Of a DNA stretch of 64,000 nucleotides, positions 53,566-62,947 are shown in pieces (position 1 is the stretch's first letter; each line of letters begins with the position of its first letter). Source of the stretch: Pleomorphovibrio marinus (lineage in GTDB: Bacteria; Bacteroidota; Bacteroidia; Cytophagales; Cyclobacteriaceae). Where the stretch lies: positions 1-64,000 of the forward strand of contig NZ_QCXY01000007.1 in NCBI RefSeq assembly GCF_003347495.1, read 5' to 3'. Below the pieces are notes generated by a model. The model saw nothing but the letters and a program-made list of their open reading frames with translations, ran no database searches and had not been told where the DNA came from. Both the position numbers and the translations under genes were made by a program.

Positions 53566-53792
53566 TCTTTTTTCTGTTAATATAGCCTAATTAATTTTTT
53601 TTAGGGCAGTTTCCTTTGTCATTATTCTACCCAATGTTCCATTTATTTATCATGATTAAAATCATAAAACCCATTGACCAGTTACCTGATTTTATTTTTA
53701 ACTACTTATTTACCTTTGGAGAGGGATAAATCTAAATTTTATCCTGTAGATCCATTTTAAATAAAGGCCTTTTACCATCAAATAGCTAAACA

Positions 53793-54881
53793 TTGAAAAA
53801 CTCTATTTCTTATCTCCCCCCAGAAAAATCAAGGGCCTCCCTGAATCCTTTTACCTTAAATGTGGAACCTTTGAAGCGATTGTTGCTGGTGAATTTCAAT
53901 AAGGACCCTGACTCGGTTTACCTGGGGTTTGAGCCTCAGCTTTTTGAGGACGAGGTTATGGGAAAAGGGCTTTTGGTGATCGCTTGGAGGAAAGACGAAG
54001 AAGTGGATGTTTACCATGCCCCCTCCCTAAGTCCTGACCCGGATAAATACGATATCGCAGGGAAGGGTTTGAACCTGATGCAGGAAACGGAATTTTCTTC
54101 CTCCCTTTTTGACATTCAGGAGGCTGGTGTAAGTGTTGATATCGTTTTTAAGGATAGGTTTGGAAGGCTCGTTGAAATAATGATCCATGAACAAAACCCC
54201 AAATCTAGGGAGCCATTTGGGTTGCTGGCACCTATGGGTATGGCAGCGAAGCACCCCTCTGCCATGCCACTGATCTGGCTACATGAGTTCTATTTTGTCC
54301 GCCGAAAAAAGACCAACTACCACATACGCATTGATGGGAAAAGCCACAGCATGGACAAACTCCCATTACCTTTAGATTTCAGTTGGATGTATTTCTCCAG
54401 GTACTCCAATCTCCCATTTATCCTTACCCTTAACCCAGATTTTAAGGGGGGGTTGGGGCCTGATGGACTAAACCCTATCCAAACTACCCTTTGGAAGGAA
54501 ATGGGGAAATTTAGGGAAATAGAGGAGATAAAAGTTTGTGAAGGCAGTCTCTCCTACAAAATGGGATTCCGTCCTGCCTTTCCGGATTTTGCGAACATGG
54601 AGGGTGGACAGACAGTGGAAGGGAAGTTCGAGATTTTTGGACATCCCAGTTGTGGGAAGGTAAGTGGCAGTTATTTGGTTCGCACTGCTGATGGAGACTC
54701 AGGTGAGATTGTTTTGGACCCCAACGGGGGATGGCAGCCCAGTGAAAAAAAATGGGTGTTACGATTGATCTATGCCCTTGAAAGCGGATTTAAAAGGTGG
54801 CCAAAAACCTATCAATGGAAAGCTCGGTGGAAATTTTCGGAGAAAGCTTGTGCATTCGAATCCAAGTGGTCTAGGGTTTAA
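53793..54881 (+). CDS. Hypothetical cytoplasmic protein, TTG start, unassigned
   Basis: The family is not recognised. The 362-residue product has no signal peptide. The first in-frame ATG would be at about residue 56, and the well-composed upstream sequence (PEKSRASLNPFTLNVEPLK) argues for the TTG at 53793. Beta-rich segments with WXF-type pairs dominate (LLVIAWRKDEEVDVYHAPS, PLIWLHEFYFVRRKKT), and the end (YQWKARWKFSEKACAFESKW) looks like a carbohydrate-binding beta-sandwich. It precedes the efflux operon but shows no link to it. Function unknown. Confidence 0.65.
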   Translation: MKNSISYLPPEKSRASLNPFTLNVEPLKRLLLVNFNKDPDSVYLGFEPQLFEDEVMGKGLLVIAWRKDEEVDVYHAPSLSPDPDKYDIAGKGLNLMQETEFSSSLFDIQEAGVSVDIVFKDRFGRLVEIMIHEQNPKSREPFGLLAPMGMAAKHPSAMPLIWLHEFYFVRRKKTNYHIRIDGKSHSMDKLPLPLDFSWMYFSRYSNLPFILTLNPDFKGGLGPDGLNPIQTTLWKEMGKFREIEEIKVCEGSLSYKMGFRPAFPDFANMEGGQTVEGKFEIFGHPSCGKVSGSYLVRTADGDSGEIVLDPNGGWQPSEKKWVLRLIYALESGFKRWPKTYQWKARWKFSEKACAFESKWSRV

Positions 54882-54911
54882 ATTGGTTCGTATCCCAATA
54901 AAGTTTTTTTG

Positions 54912-54929
54912 GTTCTTAAATTTGAGAAC
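54912..54929 (+). promoter_or_regulatory. Candidate operator of the GbsR-type regulator
   Basis: GTTCTTAAATTTGAGAAC is an 18-bp palindrome with one mismatched pair. It is centred about 65 bp upstream of the regulator start and is the natural place for autorepression. A TTTG (about 54949-54952) lies in the following spacer. Confidence 0.45.
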
Positions 54930-54984
54930 ATAAAAAATATCACCTACATTTGTTGGACAAACCTTAATCGACTAGAATTTTAAC

Positions 54985-55443
54985 TTGGAAAAGTTCAGAG
55001 AGAAAATTGAAGAGCACGGAGTGATAATGGAAAAACTGGGACTCACTCCCGCGGCATCAAGGGTACTCGTGTACCTGTTGTTTTGCGATAAAGAAGGGAC
55101 TTTCGAAGAAATAGTTGCCTATTTCAAGATGAGTAAAAGCGCGGTTTCTAATGCAATCAACTATTTGATTTCCATTGGATTAGTAGATTTCAAAACCCAG
55201 GGAGGTAAGAGGAAACGCTATTTTTCAGTGGATTTTGACAAATGGATTTCTTTGGAGAATATTTCCTTCCGATTCAAGCTGTTTTGGGGAATGCTAGATG
55301 AAATCCAGACCTTGAAAAAAGAGGAGGGAATTGCAACCAATGATTTAGAAAAAGTGTCCTCATTTTATCGTTTGCTGTTGGCCGAAATGCCAATTATTAT
55401 GGAGAGATGGAAGAATTTAATTGAAAATGAACCTGAGAAATGA
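54985..55443 (+). CDS. GbsR/MarR-family transcriptional regulator
   Basis: The 152-residue protein starts with TTG at 54985. A winged helix-turn-helix (about 20-75: LTPAASRVLVYLLFCDKEGTFEEIV, then MSKSAVSNAINYLISIGLVDF) is followed by a helical C-terminus. GbsR-type repressors of Bacteroidota often sit first in efflux or envelope operons. The next frame overlaps its stop codon by 4 bp and the TolC-type gene follows, so it probably controls the downstream tripartite ABC efflux system. The inducer is unknown. Confidence 0.85.
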   Translation: MEKFREKIEEHGVIMEKLGLTPAASRVLVYLLFCDKEGTFEEIVAYFKMSKSAVSNAINYLISIGLVDFKTQGGKRKRYFSVDFDKWISLENISFRFKLFWGMLDEIQTLKKEEGIATNDLEKVSSFYRLLLAEMPIIMERWKNLIENEPEK

Positions 55444-55625
55444 AAGATCGAGAAGTAAACATGCCTTTGTCATTGAACACAATTCCTAGGGACAGACCTG
55501 ACCTGCGAATGGCAGAACTTTCCAGTATGAGGTCACAACAGTCAGAAAATCAATCAAAAAGGGATAATAAGAGTTATTTGCAAGGTTGGGAAAAAGCCAT
55601 TGCACTAGCAGAGGTGGAGGATTGA
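55440..55625 (+). CDS. Small hypothetical protein in the efflux operon
   Basis: A 61-residue frame overlaps the regulator stop by ATGA (start 55440) and ends 29 bp before the TolC-type gene. The product is hydrophilic (LRMAELSSMRSQQSENQSKR). The stop-start overlap is the only evidence for translation; no family is recognised. It may be a small adaptor or simply a coupled open frame. Confidence 0.45.
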   Translation: MKDREVNMPLSLNTIPRDRPDLRMAELSSMRSQQSENQSKRDNKSYLQGWEKAIALAEVED

Positions 55626-55654
55626 AAATTTGTTTCATTTAAGTTCTTTTTATA

Positions 55655-56974
55655 ATGAACAATAAAAATCTCACATTCCAATTTAAACTTTTGGTATTCC
55701 TCCTAATCTTCTGGGGAAGCATTCCTTTGGCACAAGGACAAAGATTCAGTTTAGCTGCATGTGTGGAATATGCTAGGGAAAACAACCAATCCCTCTTACT
55801 GAAGCATTTGGAAGAGGAATTAAGCCACCTAGGGGAAAGGGAATCCAAAGCCTTCATGGTCCCCGAACTGTATGCCTCTGGAAATATGGAGCACTATTGG
55901 AGGATTCCGGTCTTAGCCGTCCCGGGGGAAATAGTGGGGCAACCTGGGGAGGTGCTCCCAGTGAGGTTCGGCACCCCATGGATGGGGGAGGCGGGTTTTC
56001 AGGCGAGTTGGAATATATTGGATCCAGGGGCAATGAACAGAGTAAAGCTTGCCAAACTTACCTCGTCCGCAAAAGCCCACGAAAGGGAGGTAGTTGAAAG
56101 TTCCTTGGTAAAACATGTCCATATTGCCTATCGGGCGCTTATCTTACAGGAAGAAAGTTTGGAGAACCTGGCTAACGCTGAAGCCTATTATTCGGAAATC
56201 CATAGGTCATTGGGTCAGCTTTTGGAAAAAGGCCGTATAGACCAGATTACGCTTAACCAATCTGAGGTGATTTTAGGTAAATACCGGGAAAAATTAGCGA
56301 ATCGCAAATGGGACAAGGAAATGGCCGAAAACGACCTTAAGTTTTGGATGGGCTTTCCCTTAGATCAACCTTTATATATTGAGTCCTCTGAAATAGAAAC
56401 TTTACCAGAAATGGCAGCTGAAGGGGACTTTCCCGGATTTGCCCATCAGCAGGCAATGACCTTGCTGCGAAAGGAAGAATATCAGGGGACAAGAAATTCA
56501 TGGCTGCCGGTGTTGCGCCTAAGAGCCGCTTACAATCAGATGTATTTTGGGGAAAGTTTGCGAATAGGGGCAGGTGAAAATTGGCTTCCGGTAGGGTTTA
56601 TGGGGCTTCAGGTACAGTTTCCCCTATTTTCAATGGGTAAGCATTTTCACGAACCCACGCGCAAAAAAATGGAATGGAAAAGGCAGGAATTGGCAAAGGA
56701 AGAATTTCTCGCTAAAGAAAACCATGGTCTTCAGGAGGTTAAGGCCAGGGTGGAGCAGGCAAGAACCTCCCTTGCTACTGCTGAGAGGGAATTGGCTTTG
56801 GCAGAGGAAAACGTAAGGCTCTCCAGGTTGCAACTGGAGAAGGAGCGTCTTGATGTTGCAAGCTTCCGGCAGGTTCAAATAGACATGATGGAAGCTCTGG
56901 AGCATTATCTACAGCGTAAGCTTGATTACCATATTCAAACTGTGGAGATGGCCTATTTAAGTGGTCAGTTTTAA
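55655..56974 (+). CDS. TolC-family outer membrane efflux protein
   Basis: The 439-residue protein has a signal peptide (ending LAQG) and two long helical repeats (about 60-215 and 260-430), with the closing KLDYHIQTVEMAYLSGQF. The TolC fold forms an outer membrane channel with a periplasmic helical tunnel. It is the first structural gene of the operon, followed by adaptor, permease and ATPase. Length is normal. The signal peptide and the order strongly support a tripartite ABC exporter of the MacAB type. Confidence 0.88.
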   Translation: MNNKNLTFQFKLLVFLLIFWGSIPLAQGQRFSLAACVEYARENNQSLLLKHLEEELSHLGERESKAFMVPELYASGNMEHYWRIPVLAVPGEIVGQPGEVLPVRFGTPWMGEAGFQASWNILDPGAMNRVKLAKLTSSAKAHEREVVESSLVKHVHIAYRALILQEESLENLANAEAYYSEIHRSLGQLLEKGRIDQITLNQSEVILGKYREKLANRKWDKEMAENDLKFWMGFPLDQPLYIESSEIETLPEMAAEGDFPGFAHQQAMTLLRKEEYQGTRNSWLPVLRLRAAYNQMYFGESLRIGAGENWLPVGFMGLQVQFPLFSMGKHFHEPTRKKMEWKRQELAKEEFLAKENHGLQEVKARVEQARTSLATAERELALAEENVRLSRLQLEKERLDVASFRQVQIDMMEALEHYLQRKLDYHIQTVEMAYLSGQF

Positions 56975-57060
56975 AACCTGGGTTACTTGGACTATTGTGA
57001 AGTTGAACAGGAGGCAAGCGACACCTGGAGAAATGAATATAAAGTATATGCCATTCCTCC

Positions 57061-57165
57061 CAAACCAGTTCCCTGAATCTCGATAGCTGGCTGGGAACGG
57101 GGCAGGCTACCATGGGTTACGGTAGGGGGCGAATTATGACCGATAATAAAAATGATAAACACATG
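57061..57165 (+). repeat. Leader-type repeat B, degenerate copy before the adaptor gene
   Basis: AAACCAGTTCCCTGAA, GAACGGGGCAGGCTA and ATAAACACATG match the units at 32539-32917. The ATG that ends the element (57163) is the chosen start of the adaptor gene, just as in the sulfatase copy. A palindrome-like CGATAGCTGGCTGGG piece is inserted. Confidence 0.6.
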
Positions 57166-58266
57166 CAAAAGTCAACAAGTTATAGTCCTTTTGTTCTTTG
57201 GGCCATTGGTGTACTTTTCTTTTTCTCTTGTGCAGAGGAGCAGGAAACCTATGAAGTTCGGCTTCAGGATATCCAAGAAGGGGTATATGCCTCAGGAAAA
57301 CTGATGCCCAAGGGATATAGGTACTTGAAGGCGTCGAAGTCCCAACAAATTTGGGAAGTAGCGGTGGAGGAAGGGGATATAGTGGAGGCCGGGGACTTGA
57401 TCCTGGTATTGGGAGCTGAAGGCGAAAGGCGGCAACGTGAATACTTGAAAGAACAAATTCAAAGGGTTAGCAATCAACAGGATGCATCAGGGTCAAGAAT
57501 TAATGAACTTCAAGCGCAATTGAATCAGGCGGAGGAACAATATGCCTTGGATACCAAAGATGCAGAAGACTTGGCCGCTTTGGCGAAGGAAGGTGCAGTA
57601 TCTGTACAACGTGCCCGTGAAGCGGCTTTGAAAGCTTCGCAGAGTCGTAGCAATGTGGAAGGTATAAAGCATAGGCTGGAAAATTTGAGAGAAGACCTCA
57701 GGGACAGGGAACTGGGCCTTCGGCAGCAGCTTTCCGGGATGACACAGACTGGGGATTCGGATGAGATAAGAAGTCCTTTTGAAGGAAAGGTACATGCCAT
57801 TCCCCATAAATCGGCAGAGACTGTACCGGCCTTAAGGGAGTTGGCTCTGATTGGTCATCCAACGGAGTTTATGCTGGAATTGCTGCTGGATGAAAGAGAC
57901 ATCGGCAAAGTAAAGCTGGGGCAAAAAGTATACTTCGAAACAGAAACCGCAAAGGGAGAAATATTTGAGGCACAGCTCACTAAAATCAATGCGGTAATGG
58001 ATGAGGAGAGTCGAAGTTTTTTGGCCGAAGCAGAGGTGGATGGGGTAGGTCCCTTTTTTCCAAAGGGATCCGTAGAGGCAAATATCCTGGTAGCTTCAGC
58101 AGAGGGGGCAATGGTCATCCCAAGGGATTATCTGATGGATGGGGATACGGTGCTTATGGTCTCCAATGAGAAAAGAAAAGTGAAGACAGGTATCCTTTCC
58201 CGAAATTCGATACAGGTACTGGAAGGCCTGAAGGAGGGAGACCTACTAAAGCTTCCCGAAAATTAA
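57163..58266 (+). CDS. Periplasmic adaptor (HlyD/MacA-type) lipoprotein of the efflux system
   Basis: The start at 57163 (MQKSTSYSP) gives a 367-residue lipoprotein (FFSC near residue 26); the frame upstream to 57112 is repeat sequence. After the signal come a biotinyl-lipoyl-like strand region (EVAVEEGDIVEAGDLILVLG), a long coiled coil (about 80-180) and the beta-barrel (PTEFMLELLLDERDIGKVKLGQKVYF). It ends with VLEGLKEGDLLKLPE. It links the TolC channel to the ABC permease, whose gene starts 12 bp downstream. Confidence 0.88.
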   Translation: MQKSTSYSPFVLWAIGVLFFFSCAEEQETYEVRLQDIQEGVYASGKLMPKGYRYLKASKSQQIWEVAVEEGDIVEAGDLILVLGAEGERRQREYLKEQIQRVSNQQDASGSRINELQAQLNQAEEQYALDTKDAEDLAALAKEGAVSVQRAREAALKASQSRSNVEGIKHRLENLREDLRDRELGLRQQLSGMTQTGDSDEIRSPFEGKVHAIPHKSAETVPALRELALIGHPTEFMLELLLDERDIGKVKLGQKVYFETETAKGEIFEAQLTKINAVMDEESRSFLAEAEVDGVGPFFPKGSVEANILVASAEGAMVIPRDYLMDGDTVLMVSNEKRKVKTGILSRNSIQVLEGLKEGDLLKLPEN

Positions 58267-58278
58267 TCCCTTTGGTTT

Positions 58279-59541
58279 ATGGCTACGCTAAAAGATGTAA
58301 AGCTTTCCGTCTCCATTGCCATGGTCCATATCCGGTCCAAATTGAGGCAAACCATTGTGGCTACCGTGGGAGTGGCCTTTGGGATAGCGGTTTTCATATT
58401 TATGGTTTCCTTTATCATGGGCACCAATAATTATATGATGGACATCACCTTCGAACATTCTCCCCACCTCCGCCTCTACAACGAGCCCACAATTGCGGAG
58501 ACAACCATCCTAGACCGAAAATATCCCGACTGGAAGAATGAGGTCCACAACGTACGGCCAAGGGATGTACAACTCAACCTTAAGGATGCCAGGCAGGCAA
58601 TCCAGGAAATTTCCCAACTTCAAGAGGTAGATGCAGTGGCTGGCTCGGTGAAGTCACAGGTTTTTTACAGGTATGGGTCCAATGCCATCAATGGACTGGT
58701 AAACGGCATAGACTTTGACAACGAAAACCGCCTTTTCAATCTTGAAGAAAAGTTGGTGGAAGGCTCTTTTAGGGAGATGAATACCATTCCAAACAGCCTG
58801 GTGATGGGGGAGGGACTTGCCAATCGGCTAAACTTGTCGGTGGGGGACAGGCTGAATTTGACCACCGAGGCAGGTGGCACCTTTTCCATTGTGGTGATTG
58901 GGCTATTTAAAACAGGGCTTACCGATATAGACAGGCAACAGAGTTATGCCTCACTGGCCACCGTGCAACGCTTTCTGGGGGTTCCTGCCTCCTACATTAC
59001 CGATATACAAGCCAAACTCCATGACATGGACTTGGCTCCCCAAATGTTAAACAAATGGAAAAAGCGTTTTGGGTATCAAGGTTCTGATTGGAAGGAGGAT
59101 CATTCTACTCTTCTGGAAGGAGAGGCACTTAGGTCAATGATCGTCTATGGTGTGGCCATAACCATCTTATTGGTAGCTGGTTTTGGGATATTTAATATCC
59201 TTACCATGATGATTTACGAGAAGATGAAGGACATTGCCATCCTTAAAGCCATGGGTTTTTCCGATACGGATGTAAGGTATGTGTTTTTGTTCCAGGCACT
59301 ACTTATTGGGGCTTTTGGTTCCGTTTTTGGGTTGATTTTCGGTTTTCTGATCGCCTATGCCATTTCTACCATGCCCTTTGAGAGTGATGTAATGGTTACC
59401 CTGGATCATTTGCCGGTGAGTTTCGAGACGGTGTATTATATAGCAGGATTTACCTTTGGCTTGATTACCACCTTTTTGGCCGGGTATTTTCCCAGCAGAA
59501 AGGCAGCTAAGGTGGACCCAATTTCCATATTGAGAGGTTAA
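58279..59541 (+). CDS. MacB/FtsX-type ABC transporter permease
   Basis: The 420-residue protein has an N-terminal transmembrane helix (about 28-50), a periplasmic MacB-PCD domain (about 55-260, with SLVMGEGLANRLNLSVGD) and three C-terminal helices (about 290-412). It ends with the FtsX-type cytoplasmic coupling segment (ILKAMGFSDTDVRYVF) and YFPSRKAAKVDPISILRG. It pairs with the ATPase starting 4 bp downstream. Together they act as a mechanotransmission exporter of an unknown substrate. Confidence 0.92.
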   Translation: MATLKDVKLSVSIAMVHIRSKLRQTIVATVGVAFGIAVFIFMVSFIMGTNNYMMDITFEHSPHLRLYNEPTIAETTILDRKYPDWKNEVHNVRPRDVQLNLKDARQAIQEISQLQEVDAVAGSVKSQVFYRYGSNAINGLVNGIDFDNENRLFNLEEKLVEGSFREMNTIPNSLVMGEGLANRLNLSVGDRLNLTTEAGGTFSIVVIGLFKTGLTDIDRQQSYASLATVQRFLGVPASYITDIQAKLHDMDLAPQMLNKWKKRFGYQGSDWKEDHSTLLEGEALRSMIVYGVAITILLVAGFGIFNILTMMIYEKMKDIAILKAMGFSDTDVRYVFLFQALLIGAFGSVFGLIFGFLIAYAISTMPFESDVMVTLDHLPVSFETVYYIAGFTFGLITTFLAGYFPSRKAAKVDPISILRG

Positions 59542-59545
59542 TAAA

Positions 59546-60214
59546 ATGAACATTCTGGAGGTAAACAACGTGGATAAATACTTTTTGGAACCTTCCAGGT
59601 TCCATGTCCTAAAGGATATCACCTTTGCCATAAAAAAGGGGAAGTTGGTGACCATTACCGGCAAGTCGGGAAGTGGAAAATCAACCCTTCTATACTTGCT
59701 TTCCACCATGGACACGGAATTTTCCGGGAGCATAAGAGTAGATGGGGAAGAATTAAAAGGCAAAAGCAACAGGTGGTTGTCCAATTTCAGGAACGAACAT
59801 ATAGGTTTTGTGTTTCAGTTCCATTACCTGCTTCCTGAGTTTACCTCTCTGCATAATGTGATGCTTCCTGCTTTAAAGCGGGGAACCCATGACAAGGAAA
59901 GTATTGAGGAAAAAGCCTATGGATTGCTCAAAATGCTGGATATAGAGGATCAGGCGGTAAAGCGTTCCAGTTTGCTTTCCGGTGGTCAGCAGCAAAGAGT
60001 GGCCATAGCCCGTTCTCTGATCAATGACCCCCTCCTGATCATGTGTGATGAGCCCACCGGGAATCTGGACAGTAAAAACACACAGATAGCGTTTGGGATT
60101 TTTAGGGAGATCATAGACAAAGGGGAGCAGACCATGATCATGGTGACCCACGACGAGGACCTGGCGGATAGATCCGATGAGATCATCCATCTGGAGGATG
60201 GGAGGGTGGTGTGA
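59546..60214 (+). CDS. ABC transporter ATPase (MacB/LolD-type)
   Basis: The 222-residue protein has all nucleotide-binding motifs: Walker A GKSGSGKST (about 38-46), Q-loop VFQFHYLLPEFTSLHNV, signature LSGGQQQRVAIARSL, Walker B LLIMCDEPTGNLD and H-loop MVTHDED. It belongs to the MacB/LolD group that works with FtsX-type permeases. It closes the operon, four bases after the permease stop codon. No transmembrane segment, as expected. Confidence 0.95.
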   Translation: MNILEVNNVDKYFLEPSRFHVLKDITFAIKKGKLVTITGKSGSGKSTLLYLLSTMDTEFSGSIRVDGEELKGKSNRWLSNFRNEHIGFVFQFHYLLPEFTSLHNVMLPALKRGTHDKESIEEKAYGLLKMLDIEDQAVKRSSLLSGGQQQRVAIARSLINDPLLIMCDEPTGNLDSKNTQIAFGIFREIIDKGEQTMIMVTHDEDLADRSDEIIHLEDGRVV

Positions 60215-60414
60215 GAAAAGGATACCGTGGTGTTCATTTTTTTTGATGATTTTTTTTCACCACGCAGGTAAATTGGGTCTCAGCTCAAATTGAAACAATT
60301 GTTTGAATCAATGGAATATATGTGCTAACCCCTAAACCGGGTTTAAGCTTACCTTGGGAGTGAATGTAAGAAGGCTGTTTTCGTAACGGGGAGCAGTTCA
60401 AAACATCTGCAACC

Positions 60415-62823
60415 ATGAAATGCCAAGTAATTCTCATCCTGCTATTTACTTTTTATTTTGACACCTATGCCCAAATTCAAGTATCGGGGCATGTCCAAAA
60501 TACCCATGGAGAGCCTATGGCTTTTGCCAATGTGATGCTGCTGTCTGTAGGGGACTCGACTATGCTAAAGGGTGATGTATCGGATGATAAGGGGCGTTTT
60601 CAGCTTTACCACCAGGAGAGTGAAACATGTTTATTGGTGGTATCTGCTTTAGGTTATTCTCCTTTCTTTCAATCCATTTCCAGAAGTGATCCCAACCCGG
60701 AGCTGGCTCCCATCATACTTTCCGAAAGTGAGACTGAATTAGAAACAGTAACCGTGTCCGCCAAAAAACCTTTGGTGGAAAAGCATTCGGATAGGCTGGT
60801 GGTCAATGTGCAGGAGAGCATCACTATGGCCGGTGCCACGGTTTTGGAGGTATTGTCCAGGTCTCCGGGTGTGTTTTTAAACGCACAGCAGGGCAATCTT
60901 TCCCTAAATGGAAAAGATGGAGTGTTGGTGATGATCAACGATGTAATCAACAGAATGCCGCTTGCTACCCTATTGCAACTCCTGGAAGGCATGAGTGCGG
61001 CCAATATCGAAAGGCTAGAACTCATTACTCACCCTCCAGCACACATGGAGGCGGAGGGAGCCGGTGGCATCATCCATATCGTGATGAAGGAAAATTTGGA
61101 TGAAGGTACCTCTGGAGATATGGGAATTATGGTAGGGGCATTGAGGAGAGAATTATTCGGTGCCAATGGCAGTATAAGTCATAGAAGAGGAAAATGGGCG
61201 ATCAATGTAAATTCCTCCTACAATCATTTAAGAAACATTCAAGTTTTTGATAACGCTTTTATGGCTCGGCCATCCAGTTCGATTCCAGTGGATTTTAAGA
61301 GTGGAGTGGAAAGGATACAATCCAACAAAACACTACAATTCAGGGCTGCTATTGAAAAATCCTTTGACAATAATGCATCGGTGGGAGCTATTTTTAGTTT
61401 CAACAATTCCTTTCAACCTGTGGATAACCTAGGGATTTCTTTTTATCAAGCAGCAGATTCCATGCTTTCTACCCGTCTTAATTATTTAGATAGAAAGAAT
61501 ATTCATAATTTAAATGCCCATCTTCATTATATTAAGAGGATAAAAGAAAAGCACCTGATCCGCTTGGATTACGATTATTTGAATCTTGGGATGAATGCAC
61601 CTTCTACCTACGACCATGTTCGGCAGTATGGAAGTGGTAAATCTGAAAGGGTAAAAATGGGCATTGATAGCGATACCCCCATGAGCTTTCATATTGCCTC
61701 TATGGATTTCGAAACCACCCAGTTTAAGCACTTAATACTCAGAGTAGGAATAAAAAAAACGTGGATGAATTTTGAAAACACGGTGGATGCATTCGAAGGA
61801 GAAGAGCCAGACAAATTGCCGATTCCTGCGATTAGCATGAGGGCCACTATGAAAGAGGAAGTTGCGGGGGCATATATGAGCGGGAATTGGTCACCGGTAC
61901 CTGGGTTCAATCTAAATGCTGGATTAAGATATGAACACACCATAACCGACATACAGCGAGAGGAGGTCAGTAATTATATTTACAGGGATTTTGGGAATTT
62001 TTTCCCCAATTTGTCATTGGAGAAGAGCATTGGAGAGCATCTTGGTCTGATGGGGGGGTATGCTAAACGAATTAACAGACCCACCCTAAACCAATTGGTG
62101 CCTGCCGTATTTATGTTCAATGAAAACTCCCATTTTTTTGGTAATGCCGAACTCTTACCCGCAGTTATAAACAATTACCACTTCACGCTCAAGTGGAAAA
62201 ACGCTTCCCTAGGCATTGAACACTCCCATCTATTAAATTCTCTTGTCCGGCATCAACCCAGCTTCGATCCACAGCGGGATGTGGTCATCTACAATTCGCA
62301 AAATTTGGAACACCATGAAATTTCCAGCCTAAATTTCAATGCCCCTTGGATAATTACCCCTTTTTGGGACCTACAGTCCACCGTGCAACTTCAGCGCAAC
62401 CACATGAAAGCCTCACATATGGGGGCTTACCTTTGGCATACCATTTACAACCTGCATTTTAACCTTAACAACTCTTTTGATATGGGAAATGGATGGTCAG
62501 GGGAAATGGTATGGATTTATGATTCGAGAAGAAACATGGGTATATGGAGGTTTAGCCCTATTTCCGTGATAAACTTTGGGATAAGGAAACAACTGAAAGC
62601 CAACCAGGGAACTATAAACCTATCCGTGACCGACATCCTAAATACCCAAAATTTCTTCTTAGCCACCGAATTACCTTACCCTTCATTCTCCACTAATTTT
62701 GACCTTTATTTAAGAATGAGAGGGATTAGGATAAATTACATCAAAAGGTTCGGGCACTCAAAAATGAAGGCCATCAAAGTGGAATCTGCTTCAGAGGAGG
62801 ACAAAAAGAGAGTGGATTTGTAA
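60415..62823 (+). CDS. TonB-dependent-receptor-like outer membrane protein (OMP beta-barrel family)
   Basis: The 802-residue protein has a signal peptide (ending TYAQ) and a carboxypeptidase-like regulatory domain (about 20-105: VSGHVQNTHGEPMAFANVML). A plug (about 115-225: VVNVQESITMAGATVLEVLSRSPGVFL) and a barrel with a C-terminal aromatic end (MRGIRINYIKRFGHSK and a longer tail) follow. It is the outer membrane beta-barrel type common in Bacteroidota, not a SusC: no SusD follows. A gap of about 200 bp separates it from the efflux operon, which it may or may not join. Substrate unknown. Confidence 0.85.
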   Translation: MKCQVILILLFTFYFDTYAQIQVSGHVQNTHGEPMAFANVMLLSVGDSTMLKGDVSDDKGRFQLYHQESETCLLVVSALGYSPFFQSISRSDPNPELAPIILSESETELETVTVSAKKPLVEKHSDRLVVNVQESITMAGATVLEVLSRSPGVFLNAQQGNLSLNGKDGVLVMINDVINRMPLATLLQLLEGMSAANIERLELITHPPAHMEAEGAGGIIHIVMKENLDEGTSGDMGIMVGALRRELFGANGSISHRRGKWAINVNSSYNHLRNIQVFDNAFMARPSSSIPVDFKSGVERIQSNKTLQFRAAIEKSFDNNASVGAIFSFNNSFQPVDNLGISFYQAADSMLSTRLNYLDRKNIHNLNAHLHYIKRIKEKHLIRLDYDYLNLGMNAPSTYDHVRQYGSGKSERVKMGIDSDTPMSFHIASMDFETTQFKHLILRVGIKKTWMNFENTVDAFEGEEPDKLPIPAISMRATMKEEVAGAYMSGNWSPVPGFNLNAGLRYEHTITDIQREEVSNYIYRDFGNFFPNLSLEKSIGEHLGLMGGYAKRINRPTLNQLVPAVFMFNENSHFFGNAELLPAVINNYHFTLKWKNASLGIEHSHLLNSLVRHQPSFDPQRDVVIYNSQNLEHHEISSLNFNAPWIITPFWDLQSTVQLQRNHMKASHMGAYLWHTIYNLHFNLNNSFDMGNGWSGEMVWIYDSRRNMGIWRFSPISVINFGIRKQLKANQGTINLSVTDILNTQNFFLATELPYPSFSTNFDLYLRMRGIRINYIKRFGHSKMKAIKVESASEEDKKRVDL

Positions 62824-62947
62824 GGGTGTGCCATTTTCTGTAAATAAGGATATTCCTGAGCAGATAAACCATTGGATTTTGCATAAAGTTTCTGGATGAT
62901 ATTGCTAAAATGGTTAACTTTTGGAAAATCACAAAAAACCCAGAATA

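Noticed and set aside
60226-60264. CGTGGTG/CACCACG pair after the ABC ATPase gene as a terminator
   Set aside because: The arms are separated by a 25-nt T-rich loop with no T run after the 3' arm, so a standard terminator is not supported.
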